Positions 52,563 through 54,128 of a DNA stretch of 54,128 bases are shown here, one piece after another. The position numbers were made by a program, and so were the translations under genes. The notes beneath the pieces are model-generated. The model had not been told where the DNA came from, searched no databases, and saw nothing but the letters and a program-made list of their open reading frames with translations. Each line of letters begins with the position of its first letter. The first letter of the stretch is position 1. This DNA comes from Planctomycetota bacterium (GTDB taxonomy: Bacteria; Planctomycetota; UBA1135; GCA-002686595), in assembly GCA_029259595.1 (NCBI GenBank), contig JAJDEW010000107.1, positions 1 through 54,128 on the forward strand. Reading direction: 5' to 3'.

Positions 52563-54050
52563 ATGAAGCGCATGCGACGCCTCGTTTCGGGCGCGTTCGT
52601 CCTCGCCGTGTCCGTGACACCCGTCTGCGCCGACGTTCTCTGTCTGCGCGACGGCCGCATCTACGAGGGGCTCGACCTCCAGCACGTCGAAGGCGGTATC
52701 GAGCTCGCCTACGAGCATGGCCGGGTCTTCGTCCCGAGCGCGCTCGTCCTGCACGCGCTGGACGAGGCGGCGGCCCCCTTCGTCCCCCGCACGCCGGAGG
52801 AGAAGGTCAAGGCTTCCCAGGGACTGCGGCCGTTCGGCGACGAGTGGGTGCCCGAAGGCAGGCTCGACCGGCTCGTCCAGGACCAGGTCAAGAAGAGCAA
52901 GGCGGCCCTCGAAGAGCTGCGCGCTCACCAGGATTGGGTGAACCACTACAGCGAGAAGTCGAAGAACTTCAACTTCGAGTCGACCGTGCCGCGCCACATC
53001 TTCGAGGACTACCGCAACAAGATGGAGGCCTACTTCCAGACCTTCAAGAAGACCTGGAAGATCGGCAAGCCAGCTAACGGAAAGCTCAACGTCTGTCTCT
53101 ACAGCAAGCGCAAGGAGTTCCACCGCACCTCCGGCGCCAGCAGCAACACGCTCGGCTACTTCCGGCACGTCCCGCCCTACGACCTGAACATCTACTACGA
53201 CCGCTTCGACCCGACGCGCTCGGAGGACGTGATGTTTCACGAGGCGAACCACTACCTGCAGAAGCTGATCGACGAGGACTTCAGCTACCCGCACTGGCCC
53301 GGTGAAGCGCTGGCCGAGTACTACGGCGCGAGCTCCTACGACCTCGAGACGAAGACCTTCGAGACGGGCCTTGTCCAGGAAGGCCGCCTGATCCAGATCC
53401 AGCGCGACATCGACAGTGGCGAATGGTGGAGCGTCGAGAAGATCGTCGCTTCGGGCGATGACAGCGTCTTCGAGCACTACACGTGGGGCTGGGCGCTCGT
53501 GCACTACCTGATGAATCAGAAGGAGCACGAGAAGGACTTCGTCAAGTTCTTCAAGGCCCTCGCCAAGGGCAAGGACATCGAACAGGTTCGAGGCGCCTGG
53601 AACATGCGCACGGTTCGGGGCGAGGAGATCTGGCGCGCCTTCCGCGACTACCTGGGACTGAAGAGCGCGGAGGACGTGCGCGAACTCGAAGCCGACTTCC
53701 ACCGCTACATCCAAGAAGACCTCACGGTGCAGTCCGTCGCCGGCATCGAGAAGGCCGCCATGGCCGCCTACACGCAGAACCGCAACCTCCGGGCCCTGCG
53801 CCTCTTCCAGGAGGCCGTCGACGCCGGCTCGACCAACGCGCGCACCTACTTCTACTACGGCAAGCAGCTCATGCAGGAAGGCAAGGGCGACGAGGCCATC
53901 GCCATGTGGAAGCGCTCGATCGAGCTCGACCCCCTGGTCGGCGAGACCTGGCACCTCCTGGGCGAGGCCACGCACCGCAAGGATCAGGACGAAGGCGACC
54001 GCCTCCTGGCCCTCGCACGCGAGATCGACCCGGACGGGGACTTCGACTGA
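52563..54050 (+). CDS. Secreted DUF1570-like zinc peptidase with TPR tail
   Basis: A 495-residue protein with a signal peptide (MKRMRRLVSGAFVLAVSVTP...CADV) and ribosome binding site GGAGGAAA. A beta domain (DVLCLRDGRIYEG) and a coiled region with many Lys/Glu follow. The catalytic part has HEANH (226-230) and E248 in GEALAEYYG. The last 90 residues are TPR-like (ALRLFQEAVDAGS, YYGKQLMQEGKGDEAIAMW, PLVGETWHLLGEA). It is probably an exported zinc peptidase, or at least a zinc site. It is coupled to the preceding relative. Confidence 0.82.
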   Translation: MKRMRRLVSGAFVLAVSVTPVCADVLCLRDGRIYEGLDLQHVEGGIELAYEHGRVFVPSALVLHALDEAAAPFVPRTPEEKVKASQGLRPFGDEWVPEGRLDRLVQDQVKKSKAALEELRAHQDWVNHYSEKSKNFNFESTVPRHIFEDYRNKMEAYFQTFKKTWKIGKPANGKLNVCLYSKRKEFHRTSGASSNTLGYFRHVPPYDLNIYYDRFDPTRSEDVMFHEANHYLQKLIDEDFSYPHWPGEALAEYYGASSYDLETKTFETGLVQEGRLIQIQRDIDSGEWWSVEKIVASGDDSVFEHYTWGWALVHYLMNQKEHEKDFVKFFKALAKGKDIEQVRGAWNMRTVRGEEIWRAFRDYLGLKSAEDVRELEADFHRYIQEDLTVQSVAGIEKAAMAAYTQNRNLRALRLFQEAVDAGSTNARTYFYYGKQLMQEGKGDEAIAMWKRSIELDPLVGETWHLLGEATHRKDQDEGDRLLALAREIDPDGDFD

Positions 54051-54059
54051 GACCGCGCT

Positions 54060-54128
54060 TCAGTCGTCCATGATCCCGAGCCAACGCCGCAGGGTCACGT
54101 CGTCGAGCGTGCCGTCGGCGTGCCACGC
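54060..54128 (-). CDS. 3' end of a gene running out of the window
   Basis: The last 22 codons of a minus-strand frame ending DGTLDDVTLRRWLGIMDD and TGA at 54062-54060. Codon use looks like a real gene end, and it converges on the peptidase gene with 9 bases between stops. No function can be assigned. Confidence 0.4.
   Translation of the reverse strand, partial: AWHADGTLDDVTLRRWLGIMDD

Noticed and set aside
1..54128. Prophage, integrase or insertion sequence
   Set aside because: No integrase, transposase, capsid or terminase motifs are seen; the repeats found are non-coding.

Overview
This is a GC-rich, gene-dense bacterial window of about 45 protein genes, one tRNA and no rRNA, with many GTG and TTG starts. 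The gene set suggests a deep-branching planctomycete-like bacterium. Pointers are a secreted subtilisin with calcium-loop motifs (DCNGNGAPDECD type), several secreted gluzincin-fold proteins, a eukaryotic-type kinase-like protein and many lipoproteins. No marker gene in the window fixes the taxonomy. Where promoters are legible they look like ordinary sigma70 promoters.

Layout. 1-4.7 kb: a 161-bp palindromic repeat, RNase D, a cobalamin-type radical SAM enzyme, a lipoprotein hydrolase, a small secreted peptide and tRNA-Asp with its own promoter and terminator. 4.8-10.8 kb (minus strand): FtsX/MacB-like permease plus ATPase, MazG, QueC and a secretin N-domain-like protein. 10.9-17.4 kb: an Mrp-type ATPase that lacks its Fe-S cysteines, RsgA preceded by two very small ORFs, then MetF, a 4HBT thioesterase, a creatininase-family protein and a benzoate-CoA-ligase-like enzyme. 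17.5-27.5 kb: a HEAT-repeat protein; an operon of class V aminotransferase, degenerate dienelactone hydrolase, kinase-like protein and cupin; a large secreted propeller-peptidase; a possible ferritin-like protein with a 2Fe-2S thioredoxin-like protein; and a parvulin lipoprotein. 27.5-34.2 kb: acyl-CoA dehydrogenase, enoyl-CoA hydratase, RidA and SDR on the minus strand, divergent from an Old Yellow Enzyme and a COG2509-type FAD enzyme. 34.2-48.4 kb: MBOAT acyltransferase, membrane sulfatase, aldo-keto reductase, DUF481 barrel, MscS, SGNH hydrolase, further hydrolases, methyltransferase and YceI. 48.4-54.1 kb: a second copy of the 161-bp repeat, the subtilisin, and a pair of secreted gluzincin-fold proteins, one with the zinc motif and one without.

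The most unusual content is non-coding. Two related giant palindromes (about 35669-36221 and 41885-42485) fill the two largest gene-free gaps. Each half carries the same ordered set of four hairpins, and at two stems the base pairs differ between copies in a compensatory way. Together with the two copies of the 161-bp full-length hairpin element, each sitting directly on a TAG stop codon, they form two dispersed structured repeat families.

Functionally, the ligase/thioesterase and dehydrogenase/hydratase/RidA/SDR groups resemble the aerobic CoA-thioester route for 2-aminobenzoate. A kynureninase-like enzyme could supply that substrate, but the usual fused hydroxylase/reductase is absent and only a stand-alone OYE-type protein is seen.
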